Source: DATJYV01 sp035499415
GTDB taxonomy: Bacteria > Bacteroidota > Ignavibacteria > UBA10030
Length of the DNA stretch: 64,000 nucleotides
Direction: 5' to 3'
Assembly: GCA_035499415.1 (NCBI GenBank)
Contig: DATJYV010000029.1
Location: forward strand, 1-64,000
The notes under the pieces are model-generated. The model was not told the origin of the DNA. It did not search any database and saw only the letters and a list, made by a program, of their open reading frames with translations. The position numbers and the translations under genes are program-made. Of this stretch, positions 44,201 to 50,684 are shown piece after piece. Each line of letters opens with the position of its first letter. Position 1 is the stretch's first letter.

Positions 44201-44320
44201 GACGTCAATCTCCCCCTGCGCGCGCGAGAGACGCAGCTGACCGGTCATTGCGACCGCGAGCCCCAGAAAAAAAAACATCCGGCCGTGTCTGACCGGATGA
44301 TGTCGTGTCGGTCTCCTCAA
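41270..44320 (-). CDS. Outer-membrane barrel protein, NEW3-like, CarboxypepD_reg and SPOR domains
   Basis: 1,016 residues. After a signal peptide come two NEW3-like beta-sandwich domains (about 40-140 and 155-245, VSFSVVVTNRTGSTQTFDPQ). A long stretch of alternating aromatic strands (about 265-715) resembles a large outer-membrane barrel. Two carboxypeptidase-regulatory domains follow (LRGRVVGETGVGLPNILV; SGTVVLYEVNEEA), then a proline-rich linker and a C-terminal SPOR-like domain (FMVQISSWKTRAKAQ). SPOR domains bind denuded peptidoglycan. The TTG start is chosen because ATG 44278 would leave no basic n-region. A T9 run follows that ATG in the signal peptide. It may act as an usher-like export or anchoring platform for the neighbouring small proteins; this is inference. 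Confidence 0.72.
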   Translation of the reverse strand: MRRPTRHHPVRHGRMFFFLGLAVAMTGQLRLSRAQGEIDVVPGTREILSVKPGSIVSFSVVVTNRTGSTQTFDPQVQVPTKWRLVTPESQFTLEAGANDARILTLAVPGEVPGGLYRLRYLAKDRATPAHEAAAEITVKVETIYLLKIEPIDAPRFVIGGRSFTATFDLTNAGNTPVTVTLEARSSEGYATKVPDPVIALNPRDTREIPVSVVTDKGAGKVHQTLQLIATSRQDSTVAVSASVVTDVVSQESQGEEQFVEYPIQLKLRGVGEQDARSTQFEVSGYGSLSEKRDDKFSFLARGPETQSISSLGLRDEYYLSYVNSATELQLGDMNYTLSPLTESGRFATGAGARTTVAGFSVGGLYDKTRWIDQRQDEGGGFVSYQFSPDYELGANYLNRRDQYSSDLYTLRGLSHPFTNSSVDVEYGRGAMEGKSDDAVALRFNGTEPSLAYDIRYIDAGTNFGGYYRDLSFKSSSISYQISKTIRLETYFRDEERNLARDTNQIYAPRDQFYQLGLSYFDLVSFYYHYDGQDDLLENPKYRRSENTFQMRVGFNFAGVSINGNSEYGVIEDKLALKNYPYQHVSLFSSVRPTAAQNYSASVEYSNDQDIYTGEVEERLSASLSAWVLFGEATQVQFNIFGSRVNSATPQTSTLSEFSLEHIFPFNHKITLRARQNLLTPAVTPRETAYLLEYAIPLNVPIARIGSVGSLRGRVVGETGVGLPNILVNAGESASVTDGNGEFYLPGVKPGPIYVQVDKESIGLDRVTLQPMPLEVEVRGGEETPVQINVTRSAQVSGTVVLYEVNEEAPSDSLGATVYREKEARAGVFMALYQGDEVHRRVTDSRGRYVFGDLRPGSWTLRIEGGDIPDYHRMEPDSLALELKAGTHAEGDFKILPRKRIIKIIQQGVIEPEKPENAPQPAPQEQVKEPKAQMDEPGPCLIFFDRPSKKFMVQISSWKTRAKAQSQGSHMGKILGRKVFVDRVNIPNLGIRYRVITGKFNTRAAAEAICKSVGHEQ

Positions 44321-44329
44321 GGCAGTCTT

Positions 44330-45157
44330 TCAAAACTTCAGGACGTACTCTGCGCCGAAAATGTCGTCCCCTCCCGCATCGACCACGACGCGCGCCTTGT
44401 AATTGCCGGGGGTGACGCTGCTGACGTCGATCGTCTGCCGCACGGATGTCCCTGGATAAATGCGGTATTTTACTCCCTCGAATTTACCGCGCGCAACCCC
44501 TTTCTCATCGAACAAATCGACGGTGACATCGGGACGCATGACGAGCTCCCCCGTATTTTCAATATCGATCTGGAGCGCCCTCTTCCCTTCTTCCTTCGCA
44601 ACCAGCTTGGCGCCGATGAAATTAACTTTCTTCGTGCCGGTGTTCGCAATCGACGTGGCGATCTGGATCCCGTACCGGATCGTCTGCATGATCCCCATCT
44701 GCGCCTTCGTGTCCTTTTGTCGAAGGGAAGACTCGGCGGAGCCCTTCTGAATTCCCTCGACCATCAGCATGCTCCAGTAGGTTCCAATCAGGGGCTTCCC
44801 TGTCAGATCCTTGGGGACAGCCACCGAATAGTCGATCGCCATGGTGGACGCCGGCGGCAGGGTCAGGTAGGCGGGGCTGAAGGTCACCCACTTTGCGTTC
44901 GAGCGGGGCATCGACCCGGGATCACCGTAGTTATTCGTTCCGGAATAATGAAACGTGTAGTCCGTTTGATAAACCTTCGCTTCCTGCGGCTCGTTCGTGT
45001 CGTTCCGGATGATGATTGAACCCGTATACGTTTCGCCAGGCCTCGCCATCTTGTCCTGGCTGAGCTCGCCGATGACCGAAACTTGTCCCAAGAGAAAATT
45101 CGGGACAAGGAAAAGGAAAAAGAGGGCTGTTCGTTTGAGGAGGAGGGAGAGAGTCAT
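44330..45157 (-). CDS. Periplasmic PapD/DUF916-like chaperone-type protein
   Basis: About 275 residues from ATG 45157, with AGGA six bases upstream; longer frames run into the preceding gene. The signal peptide ends NFLLGQ. Two immunoglobulin-like beta-sandwich domains follow. The first has ARPGETYTGSIIIRNDTNEPQEAKVYQTDY and WVTFSPAYLTLPPASTMAIDYSVAVP, the layout of pilus chaperones and of the WxL-partner DUF916. The second has NFIGAKLVAKEEGKRALQIDIENTGELVMRPDVTVDLFD. No C-terminal membrane anchor is seen. It sits between subunit-like genes and the barrel gene, 8-10 bp from each. Role as a subunit chaperone is inferred. Confidence 0.68.
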   Translation of the reverse strand: MTLSLLLKRTALFFLFLVPNFLLGQVSVIGELSQDKMARPGETYTGSIIIRNDTNEPQEAKVYQTDYTFHYSGTNNYGDPGSMPRSNAKWVTFSPAYLTLPPASTMAIDYSVAVPKDLTGKPLIGTYWSMLMVEGIQKGSAESSLRQKDTKAQMGIMQTIRYGIQIATSIANTGTKKVNFIGAKLVAKEEGKRALQIDIENTGELVMRPDVTVDLFDEKGVARGKFEGVKYRIYPGTSVRQTIDVSSVTPGNYKARVVVDAGGDDIFGAEYVLKF

Positions 45158-45164
45158 AATGTTC

Positions 45165-45617
45165 CTATTGAGCGACGAGTGTGTAGGTGATTGTATGGAC
45201 ATCGTTGCCGAGTTCGGCGCTGTTGCCTTGTTCAAATGTTGCCGATGCGGAGTACTTCAGGGTCGCTGTGGCATTCGTTGTCCCCGTGGCGGGGATGTTC
45301 GTGATGAAATCGGCGGCAGCCATTCCGTTCGTCAATGTCACGGCAGGGGACGCAACTCCTTTCGTCGGACTCACGGCAACCACAGAAAGCGAAAAACTCT
45401 GGCCCGAGCAAACGGTTGCCACAGTGACCTTTGAGATGGCCGTTTGCTTCTTGTATGTCAAGGTGCAGGAAGAATTTGTCACAGCGGCGGGTTCAGAGCC
45501 CGCGACTCCGGTAGTTATAGAGAGCGTCTTATTACCTCCGGAAATGCTGATTTGTTGAGCTGAGGCGCTTGACAGAAGCAATGCGACTGCGGGTAAGAGG
45601 AGCAAGAGCTTGTGCAC
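45165..45617 (-). CDS. Small secreted beta-rich paralogue 3
   Basis: 150 residues from GTG 45617, four bases after the upstream stop; the longer frame lies inside that gene. The signal peptide is LLLLLPAVALLLSSASAQ. The mature protein is rich in Ser, Thr and Ala, with two cysteines that could form a disulfide (SSCTLTYKK and ATVCSGQ). The C-terminus GNDVHTITYTLVAQ is the shared terminal strand of subfamily II. Tight spacing shows it is in one operon with the genes on both sides. Probable surface or fibre subunit, function unproven. Confidence 0.66.
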   Translation of the reverse strand: MHKLLLLLPAVALLLSSASAQQISISGGNKTLSITTGVAGSEPAAVTNSSCTLTYKKQTAISKVTVATVCSGQSFSLSVVAVSPTKGVASPAVTLTNGMAAADFITNIPATGTTNATATLKYSASATFEQGNSAELGNDVHTITYTLVAQ

Positions 45618-45621
45618 GGCT

Positions 45622-46125
45622 TTATTGGGTCGCGATAGTGAACGTGATCGTGTGCGAATCCGTCCCCGTTCCCTGGGAGGCAAGGGCAACGGCAGTATAT
45701 TGGAGCGTGCAACTTCCTGTGCTTCGGCCAAGATTGGTCAGAAAATCCTGGGCGGTGTGTGTGATGGTGACCTGGGAAGCTGCGGTCCCGACCGTGGGGT
45801 TCAGGGCAACGAGTTTGAGTGCAAAGAGTTGTGTTGTCAGATTCGTTTGCACCGTAACCTTTTTGGTACTGCTGTTGATGCCCCATTGGAGGGATGTTGC
45901 CTGGTTAGTGGCGCTCATGGTGTTCTGGCCCGCCACGGCGTTGGCCCCCGTAATTGTGAAACTGACTGCGCCTCCGGTTACCGTCACGTTGGTAATCGTC
46001 GAAACCGTGACCGTGATCGTGTGGGACGCTGATCCATACGTCTGACCCTTGGCAAGAAACAGAGGAAGGATGAAAAATATCCCCAGCAATATCGGGCGGT
46101 TGAATCGAGGTCGAAGGGATCCCAT
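45622..46125 (-). CDS. Small secreted beta-rich paralogue 4
   Basis: 167 residues from ATG 46125, first gene of the operon behind the promoter at 46156-46184. The signal peptide ends FLAKGQ. The mature chain repeats short Thr/Val strands (HTITVTVSTITNVTVTGG), then GSCTLQYTAVALASQGTGTDSHTITFTIATQ. The GSCTLQ[YF]T and HTIT[YF]T motifs are shared with the gene at 46199. Seven such genes in 8 kb, all with signal peptides, indicate duplicated structural subunits. No Shine-Dalgarno is seen. Confidence 0.66.
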   Translation of the reverse strand: MGSLRPRFNRPILLGIFFILPLFLAKGQTYGSASHTITVTVSTITNVTVTGGAVSFTITGANAVAGQNTMSATNQATSLQWGINSSTKKVTVQTNLTTQLFALKLVALNPTVGTAASQVTITHTAQDFLTNLGRSTGSCTLQYTAVALASQGTGTDSHTITFTIATQ

Positions 46126-46155
46126 ATATTCGCGAAACACGTTCGGAGCCGGTGA

Positions 46156-46184
46156 AATATAGCCCTCTAATCGAGGATTATCAA
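46156..46184 (-). promoter_or_regulatory. Sigma70-type promoter of the subunit-chaperone-barrel operon
   Basis: On the minus strand TTGATA (46184-46179) and TATATT (46161-46156) are 17 bp apart, each 5/6 to consensus. Transcription would start near 46149, about 24 nt before the ATG at 46125. An inverted repeat (CCTCGATTAGAGG) fills the spacer and could be a regulator site. Confidence 0.6.
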
Positions 46185-46198
46185 GTTGAGACAGTGCC

Positions 46199-46708
46199 TC
46201 AACTCCCTGTAATAGTATACGTAATCGTATGCGTCTCGCTCCCGACCCCCTTTTCAAGGGTTGCGGCCCCCGTGAATTGAAGCGTGCAGCTTCCCGCCGA
46301 GCGACTCACCCCAACGATGAGGTCGTGAGTCGAGTTGTCAGAAAACACCACGTCGCTCGAACTGACCCCCGACCCTGAACTGACGTCCTGGGCCGACAAG
46401 CGAAGGTCGAATTTTGAACCCGACCGATCGCTTTCGGCCGTAATCTTTCGATTCTCCCCGTTACTCGTCCAGACCAACCTGGTAGCGCCGCTCATCGCGG
46501 GCGAAGGGTTGGAAGTTTCCGGGTCGAAATCGGTGATCTTGAGCGTAACCGGACCGCCTGAGATATCTATCGTGTTCAGTTCGAGGACTTGAAGCCGAAT
46601 CACCTGCGTGACCGAAGCACGCTGGGCGAAAAGTGTTGCGGACCCTGCTGCGAAAATCAGGAGGGTCTGCAGTGCTCTTCGTCTTATGTCGTGTCGTTTG
46701 GTGTTCAT
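46199..46708 (-). CDS. Small secreted beta-rich paralogue 5
   Basis: 169 residues from ATG 46708. The signal peptide follows a basic n-region (KRHDIRRRALQTLLIFAAGSATLFAQ). The mature chain has VTQVIRLQVLELNTIDISGGPVTLKITDFD, a TRLVWTSNGENRKITAESD pair, then GSCTLQFTGAATLEKGVGSETHTITYTITGS. It is closest to the gene at 45622 by its last 35 residues. A terminator at 46735-46769 separates it from the two upstream paralogues, and a promoter follows it, so it may be monocistronic or be read by leakage. Structural subunit proposed. Confidence 0.65.
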   Translation of the reverse strand: MNTKRHDIRRRALQTLLIFAAGSATLFAQRASVTQVIRLQVLELNTIDISGGPVTLKITDFDPETSNPSPAMSGATRLVWTSNGENRKITAESDRSGSKFDLRLSAQDVSSGSGVSSSDVVFSDNSTHDLIVGVSRSAGSCTLQFTGAATLEKGVGSETHTITYTITGS

Positions 46709-46734
46709 CGCTCGAGGCCTCGAAGATAGAAAAA

Positions 46735-46769
46735 CCGTAGCGGCGACAGCTGGAAAACGCACGCTACGG
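46735..46769 (-). terminator. Rho-independent terminator after the tandem paralogues
   Basis: On the minus strand CCGTAGCG and CGCTACGG make an 8-bp stem, extended by GCG/CGC past a bulged T, followed by a TTTTTC tract. It lies 23 bp after the stop of the gene at 46793, a standard intrinsic terminator position. It closes the sigma54-like unit of the two tandem paralogues. Confidence 0.75.
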
Positions 46770-46792
46770 CTTTCTCTCTCCTCCAGAGATTC

Positions 46793-47293
46793 TTAGTTCG
46801 TCAACGTTAAGGTGACTACTTTTGCTGTGGATGAAAGCGTACCGGCAGAAGCGTTCGCACCGAATGAGTAGGTGATCATCTGGCCGGCATCCGCGCCTCT
46901 GTTGATACCTGTAACGACGCTCAAAGCACTGCCGGATGTTGCGTTGGAGATATCGACCGCTCCGGCGCTGGTCCCTTTGGAGCTTGCAAGGTTAATCGAA
47001 AGCGAGTAACCGGACGAAAGGGCGGCATCGAGATTCGCCGTGATCTTCACCGTATTCGCGTAGTTCTGCGTGATGCTGTAGGTCGTTGAATTGTCCGTGA
47101 CGCTCGTGAGGTTATCCGATCCAGGAGTTCCGGTCGTGATCGTGAGGGCTCCCGGGTTTCCCGACGTCGAGATCTTGTAGATTGCGTTGACGGCGAGGTT
47201 CAGATTCTGCGTTGCCGTGGCTTGTGCGACTGCCGACTCGACGAGCAGAGAGCTGGCGGCGACAAGCGCGAGGGTGATGATGGTCTTTTTCAT
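46793..47293 (-). CDS. Small secreted beta-rich paralogue 6 (tandem duplicate)
   Basis: 166 residues with signal peptide 1-23 (ending SAVAQ). The mature protein has ATATQNLNLAVNAIYKI, SGNPGALTITTGTPGSDNLT, YSITQNYANTVKITANLDAAL, SAGAVDISNATSGSAL, GINRGADAGQMITYSFGA and a terminal VVTLTLTN. It is clearly a duplicate of the next gene, with about two thirds identical residues along its length. It contains no cysteines. It follows that gene by 52 bp and shares its transcript. The even beta pattern and lack of catalytic residues suggest a major structural subunit. Confidence 0.72.
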   Translation of the reverse strand: MKKTIITLALVAASSLLVESAVAQATATQNLNLAVNAIYKISTSGNPGALTITTGTPGSDNLTSVTDNSTTYSITQNYANTVKITANLDAALSSGYSLSINLASSKGTSAGAVDISNATSGSALSVVTGINRGADAGQMITYSFGANASAGTLSSTAKVVTLTLTN

Positions 47294-47345
47294 GATGGTA
47301 TCCGTTCGATGAAGGTTGAGGTTTGGTGGTTTTTCAATTCGGTTG

Positions 47346-47840
47346 TTAGTTCGTCAGCGTCAACGTTACGGTCTTGGCCAGCGATGACAATGTTCCGGCA
47401 GAAGCCGTTGCGGCGAAGTTGTAGGTAATGACCTGGGCTGCATCCGCACCGCGCTGAATGTTCGTGACCATGTTGACGGCGCTGGACGACGTCGCATTGG
47501 AGATGTCGACACTTCCCGCACTCGTGCCTTTGGTGCTCGCAAGGGTCAACTTGAGCGTATAACCAGCAGCAAGGGCTGCGTCAAGGTTCGCCGTGATCTT
47601 CACAGTATTACCATAGTTCTGTGTAATGCTGTAATTCGTTGATGCATCGGAAACGGACGTCAGGTTGTCGCTCCCGGCTGTGCCTGTCGTGATCGTGAGC
47701 GGGCTCGGGTTGCCGGACGTCGCTATTTTGTAAACAGTGTTGACTGCAAGCGTGACGCTCTGAGTCGCAGTGGCCTGAGCCAGCAGAGTCTGAACTCCTG
47801 CGAAACCGAGAAGAGAGAGGGTTGCGATTAACTTCTTCAT
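47346..47840 (-). CDS. Small secreted beta-rich paralogue 7 (tandem duplicate)
   Basis: 164 residues from ATG 47840, with AGGAG seven bases upstream (the longer frame to 47903 would overlap the promoter). Signal peptide 1-19 ends TLLAQ. Mature motifs repeat those of the gene at 46793: ATATQSVTLAVNTVYKIATSGNP, NYGNTVKITANLDAALAAGY, DISNATSSSAV, NIQRGADAAQVITYNFAA and TVTLTLTN. It is first behind a sigma54-like promoter and divergent from the NtrC-type regulator operon. Likely the main subunit of the proposed surface structure; biochemical function is unknown. Confidence 0.72.
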   Translation of the reverse strand: MKKLIATLSLLGFAGVQTLLAQATATQSVTLAVNTVYKIATSGNPSPLTITTGTAGSDNLTSVSDASTNYSITQNYGNTVKITANLDAALAAGYTLKLTLASTKGTSAGSVDISNATSSSAVNMVTNIQRGADAAQVITYNFAATASAGTLSSLAKTVTLTLTN

Positions 47841-47891
47841 GACGAACTCCTTTTGTCTGGATTGGTGGATCGTTTTGTTTCCCGTATAACC

Positions 47892-47907
47892 ATCAATCCC
47901 CATGCCA
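47892..47907 (-). promoter_or_regulatory. Sigma54-like -24/-12 element for the tandem paralogues
   Basis: The minus strand reads TGGCATGGGGATTGAT, against consensus TGGCACGN4TTGCW. The -24 part is nearly perfect and the spacing is exact, but the -12 GC is GA. Transcription would begin about 40 nt before the ATG at 47840. The adjacent NtrC-type gene makes it credible. Confidence 0.5.
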
Positions 47908-47967
47908 ATCCAGTTTTTGAACGAAAAATGGCGTTTTCCCAGATACGATTTGTTTTTCGTGAATTGA

Positions 47968-47987
47968 AATGATACATTTGTATCATT
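47968..47987. promoter_or_regulatory. Perfect palindrome, candidate activator binding site
   Basis: AATGATACA and TGTATCATT flank a TT centre with no mismatch. It lies 61 bp upstream of one sigma54-like element and 152 bp upstream of the other, a normal range for the upstream sites of NtrC-type enhancer-binding proteins. One site could serve both promoters. Confidence 0.55.
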
Positions 47988-48139
47988 ATAGGATTATGCT
48001 GTATTATAAAGCAAAAATGCCTCAATACCAAAATATGATAGAACTATTTGACTCTTTTTGAGACATGTCACCAGCTATCAGAGTAGCAACATACCACAAA
48101 TTCTGGCCATTATGTAATGATTTCTGCGGTCTGATCTCC

Positions 48140-48155
48140 TGGCATATCGATTGCT
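48140..48155 (+). promoter_or_regulatory. Sigma54 -24/-12 promoter of the HisKA-NtrC operon
   Basis: TGGCATATCGATTGCT keeps GG-N10-GC exactly and the full TTGCT -12 box. Transcription would begin near 48167, giving a leader of about 24 nt to the ATG at 48191. Since the operon encodes a sigma54 activator, positive autoregulation is expected. Confidence 0.65.
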
Positions 48156-48190
48156 GTCTTCAATTGAAACAAACTGCCGGAAGGAGGATT

Positions 48191-48481
48191 ATGGCGCAGA
48201 GTAAGCTCAGAATCATGTCTCCGGAAGAAGCGGTACGGGAGTACCATGTTCGGACAGAAATCGCGACCCGGTTGTCGCACGAGTTCCGGACTCCGCTCAC
48301 TTCCATCATCGGCTACGCAGAGACCATCATGTGCAGTCCGGACTTAACAGCAGAACAGCGAGACGAGTTTGCAGCTCTTATAAAGAAGGAGGGGGAACGG
48401 CTCGTGAGACTTGTGACCTTGATTGTCGAACAATCGATTCAGGGTTCGGCGTCACAGTCCGATCCATCCATATTTAAATGA
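48191..48481 (+). CDS. Stand-alone HisKA phospho-acceptor protein, no ATPase domain
   Basis: 96 residues from ATG 48191, chosen for the AAGGAGG eight bases upstream. Almost the whole protein is one histidine-kinase dimerisation domain: REYHVRTEIATRLSHEFRTPLTSIIGYAETI with His30, then a second helix (EFAALIKKEGERLVRLVTLIVEQ). It has no HATPase_c, membrane or sensor part and ends at a normal stop, with no ATPase remnant in the 19 bp before the next gene. It may be a phosphotransfer intermediate, a scaffold or inhibitor for other kinases, or a deletion relic. Directly followed by the NtrC-type regulator, its likely partner. Confidence 0.8.
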   Translation: MAQSKLRIMSPEEAVREYHVRTEIATRLSHEFRTPLTSIIGYAETIMCSPDLTAEQRDEFAALIKKEGERLVRLVTLIVEQSIQGSASQSDPSIFK

Positions 48482-48500
48482 CACGAAAGAGAGTCTTCCC

Positions 48501-49886
48501 ATGCCATCAAACCATCTCATATATATTGTCGACGACGAGACATCCATCGCCAAGCTGCTGGAAGTCTGGGTCAGCCAGAAATGGGGGTACCGAGCGCGGC
48601 TCTTTTCGGACGGCGAAACGTGTCTTCATGCCCTCGATGAGGGGGCGGACCTGGTTCTTCTCGACCTGATGCTGCCCGGTATCGATGGTGTCGCCGTGCT
48701 CCAGGAAATCAAGCGCCAGAAGCCGGAGCTTCCTGTCATCGTGCTGTCCGCCCAGGCAAAGATCGAGGTTGCCCTTCAGACATTGAAATTAGGCGCAACG
48801 GACTATTTCAGCAAACCCGTTGACCTCCCGAAGCTCGAAATCGGCATCAAGAATGCCCTGCGACTTGCGGACTTGACGCGGGAAGTCGAGCGTCTTCGTC
48901 AAGACGCCGAAACGAAGGTCCACTTCGATCATATTGTGGCCCAGAGCGGCGAGATGGCTGACGTTTTCAAGCTCGTCTCAAAGGTCAAGGAGAGCGACAT
49001 TCCGGTACTTATTCTCGGCGAGAGCGGAACCGGAAAGGAGCTCATCGCCCGGGCCGTCCATTTCAACAGCGGCCGCAAAGACAGACCGTTCGTTGTCGTC
49101 AACTGCGCTTCGATTCCCAAAGACCTTCTCGAAAGCGAGCTCTTCGGGCACGAGCGTGGAGCGTTCACCGGCGCCATCCAGCGCAGGGTCGGAAAATTCG
49201 AACAGGCAAACGGAGGGACGATCTTCCTCGACGAAATTGGGGAGCTCGACCTGAGCCTGCAGTCAAAACTCCTGCGGGCGATTCAGGAAAAGCAGTTCAA
49301 CCGAGTCGGGGGGAATGATGTGATCACGACGACCGCGCGTCTTATTTCCGCGACAAACCGGGATTTGCGTGAGGAAGTAAAGCAGAAGCGATTCCGGGAG
49401 GATCTGTACTTCCGTCTCTCGACGTTTCCCGTCATGCTCCCGCCTCTCCGGGAAAGAAAGTCGGATATCGTCCTTCTTGCCGAACACTTTCTGCGGCAGT
49501 TTTCCGAGGAGCAGAAGAAACCCCACCTGCGGTTTTCACGAAAGGCGCTCGACGACCTTTACAACTACCCGTGGCCCGGAAATGTGCGCGAGCTGGAGAA
49601 TGCAATCCAACGGGGCGTCGTCCTTGCCGACGCGGCGGAATTGACCGAGCGCGAACTGCCCCTCTCAGTCCAGACATATTCGGGGTTTGAATCGACGGAG
49701 CGTCCCGCATTTTCGTTCGCCAAGAGCAACGACGTCGTCGTCCCTTTCGAAAAGTTGAAGGAGGACGCGATAAGGAACGCGCTGCGCATCACCCACGGGA
49801 ACATCGTCCAGGCGGCCCAACGCCTCAAGATCGGCCGGGCGACGCTTTACCGCTTGATGCAAAAATACAAAATCGAGGCGGACTAG
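48501..49886 (+). CDS. NtrC-family sigma54-dependent response regulator
   Basis: 461 residues from ATG 48501 (the longer frame overlaps the HisKA gene). The REC domain has VDDE at 11-14 and the phospho-acceptor Asp in LVLLDLMLPGIDG. The AAA+ domain has Walker A GESGTGKE, the sigma54-contact loop GAFTGA, Walker B GGTIFLDEIGE, and arginine-finger region FREDLYFRL. A Fis-type helix-turn-helix ends it (GNIVQAAQRLKIGRATLYRLMQKY). It binds upstream sites and opens sigma54 promoters after phosphorylation. Two sigma54-like elements lie directly beside the operon, so it probably activates itself and the divergent paralogue genes. Confidence 0.95.
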   Translation: MPSNHLIYIVDDETSIAKLLEVWVSQKWGYRARLFSDGETCLHALDEGADLVLLDLMLPGIDGVAVLQEIKRQKPELPVIVLSAQAKIEVALQTLKLGATDYFSKPVDLPKLEIGIKNALRLADLTREVERLRQDAETKVHFDHIVAQSGEMADVFKLVSKVKESDIPVLILGESGTGKELIARAVHFNSGRKDRPFVVVNCASIPKDLLESELFGHERGAFTGAIQRRVGKFEQANGGTIFLDEIGELDLSLQSKLLRAIQEKQFNRVGGNDVITTTARLISATNRDLREEVKQKRFREDLYFRLSTFPVMLPPLRERKSDIVLLAEHFLRQFSEEQKKPHLRFSRKALDDLYNYPWPGNVRELENAIQRGVVLADAAELTERELPLSVQTYSGFESTERPAFSFAKSNDVVVPFEKLKEDAIRNALRITHGNIVQAAQRLKIGRATLYRLMQKYKIEAD

Positions 49887-49898
49887 CGGCGTACACAA

Positions 49899-49927
49899 CA
49901 AGGGCTCCTGCGAATGAGGAGCCCTTG
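49899..49927. terminator. Bidirectional terminator
   Basis: CAAGGGCTCC and GGAGCCCTTG make a 10-bp perfect stem with a nine-base loop between the convergent NtrC-type and lipoprotein genes. It lies 13 bp after one stop and 29 bp after the other. Flanking U-tracts are short, but the placement and stem strength make it a good terminator for both. Confidence 0.75.
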
Positions 49928-49955
49928 TCTCAGTCCAAGCGACGATTGCTCGCGG

Positions 49956-50684
49956 TCAGGACCAGGAACCCGTGCCCGTCTGGGTTCCCTCTGAATTGTA
50001 GACAGTCCATTGGCCGGAACCGTTTGCGACCCAGGTTGCCTTGAATACGAGAACCGCGTTATTGTACACGTCTACTTCGCCCGTCTTGTCCGACCGATTG
50101 ATGACGATAAGCTTCGCGGTCACCGAACTCCCCGTCGCATCGTACGTCGAGAGGGTTCCTGTTTCGCTCGTCACAGATCCGTTCACCCCTGCTGCCCAGA
50201 CATAGTCGGCGGCAAGAGTTGTCGCATTGTCATTGTAGACCTTCCATTCACCGCTCTTACCGTCCGCGCTGGACGTACCGTTGAGAAATGTCCAATTGTT
50301 GTACGTCACGCCGCTGCCGGTCTCCGTCCCGTTCACCGACCACTTCCACGCATAGCTCCCGTCCGACTGCTTGGTCGCGGTGAATGTTACGGTGACCCCG
50401 TTCGCCGTGACCGTCCACGTCCACACGCCGCCGTTATCCTTTGCCGAGCCGGCAGCAAATCCCGCAAAAAATGCGGACGAATATGCATTCGCCGAGAGTG
50501 CGTACGAAGTCGTTAACTCCGCATACGTGTCTGTCGATGTGGTTGTCGGCCCGACAAATGTCACGCTCGGTATGCCGGGAGCCGTCCCCGTGCTCGATGT
50601 CGGCGATGAGCTGTTCTTCGAGCAACCCGAAGAACAAACTGCAATCGCAAGAACGGTAAAGCCGTAAAGAATTGATCGTTTCAT
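49956..50684 (-). CDS. Predicted lipoprotein of unknown function
   Basis: 242 residues. Lipoprotein signal with lipobox SSGC near residue 21, then a Ser/Thr/Pro linker. The remainder has repeated beta patterns with W and G/D (GVWTWTVTANGVTVTFTATKQSDGSYAWKWSVNG; SGEWKVYND; SGQWTVYNSEG), as in small outer-membrane beta-barrels or beta-sandwich lipoproteins. At least two SG[EQ]W[KT]VYN repeats are visible. AGGAGGGAG precedes the ATG. No function can be assigned. Confidence 0.72.
   Translation of the reverse strand: MKRSILYGFTVLAIAVCSSGCSKNSSSPTSSTGTAPGIPSVTFVGPTTTSTDTYAELTTSYALSANAYSSAFFAGFAAGSAKDNGGVWTWTVTANGVTVTFTATKQSDGSYAWKWSVNGTETGSGVTYNNWTFLNGTSSADGKSGEWKVYNDNATTLAADYVWAAGVNGSVTSETGTLSTYDATGSSVTAKLIVINRSDKTGEVDVYNNAVLVFKATWVANGSGQWTVYNSEGTQTGTGSWS

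Larger units (their letters stand above)
47841..48190. other. AT-rich divergent control region
   Basis: A 350-bp region between the tandem paralogues and the HisKA-NtrC operon, much more AT-rich than its surroundings at 47930-48070. It holds both sigma54-like elements and the palindrome listed separately. A half-site-like GATAC also occurs near 47942. No other gene is seen. Confidence 0.7.

Noticed and set aside
48065..48190. 42-residue N-terminal extension of the HisKA protein
   Set aside because: It would begin upstream of the sigma54 promoter; the ATG at 48191 has a strong Shine-Dalgarno.
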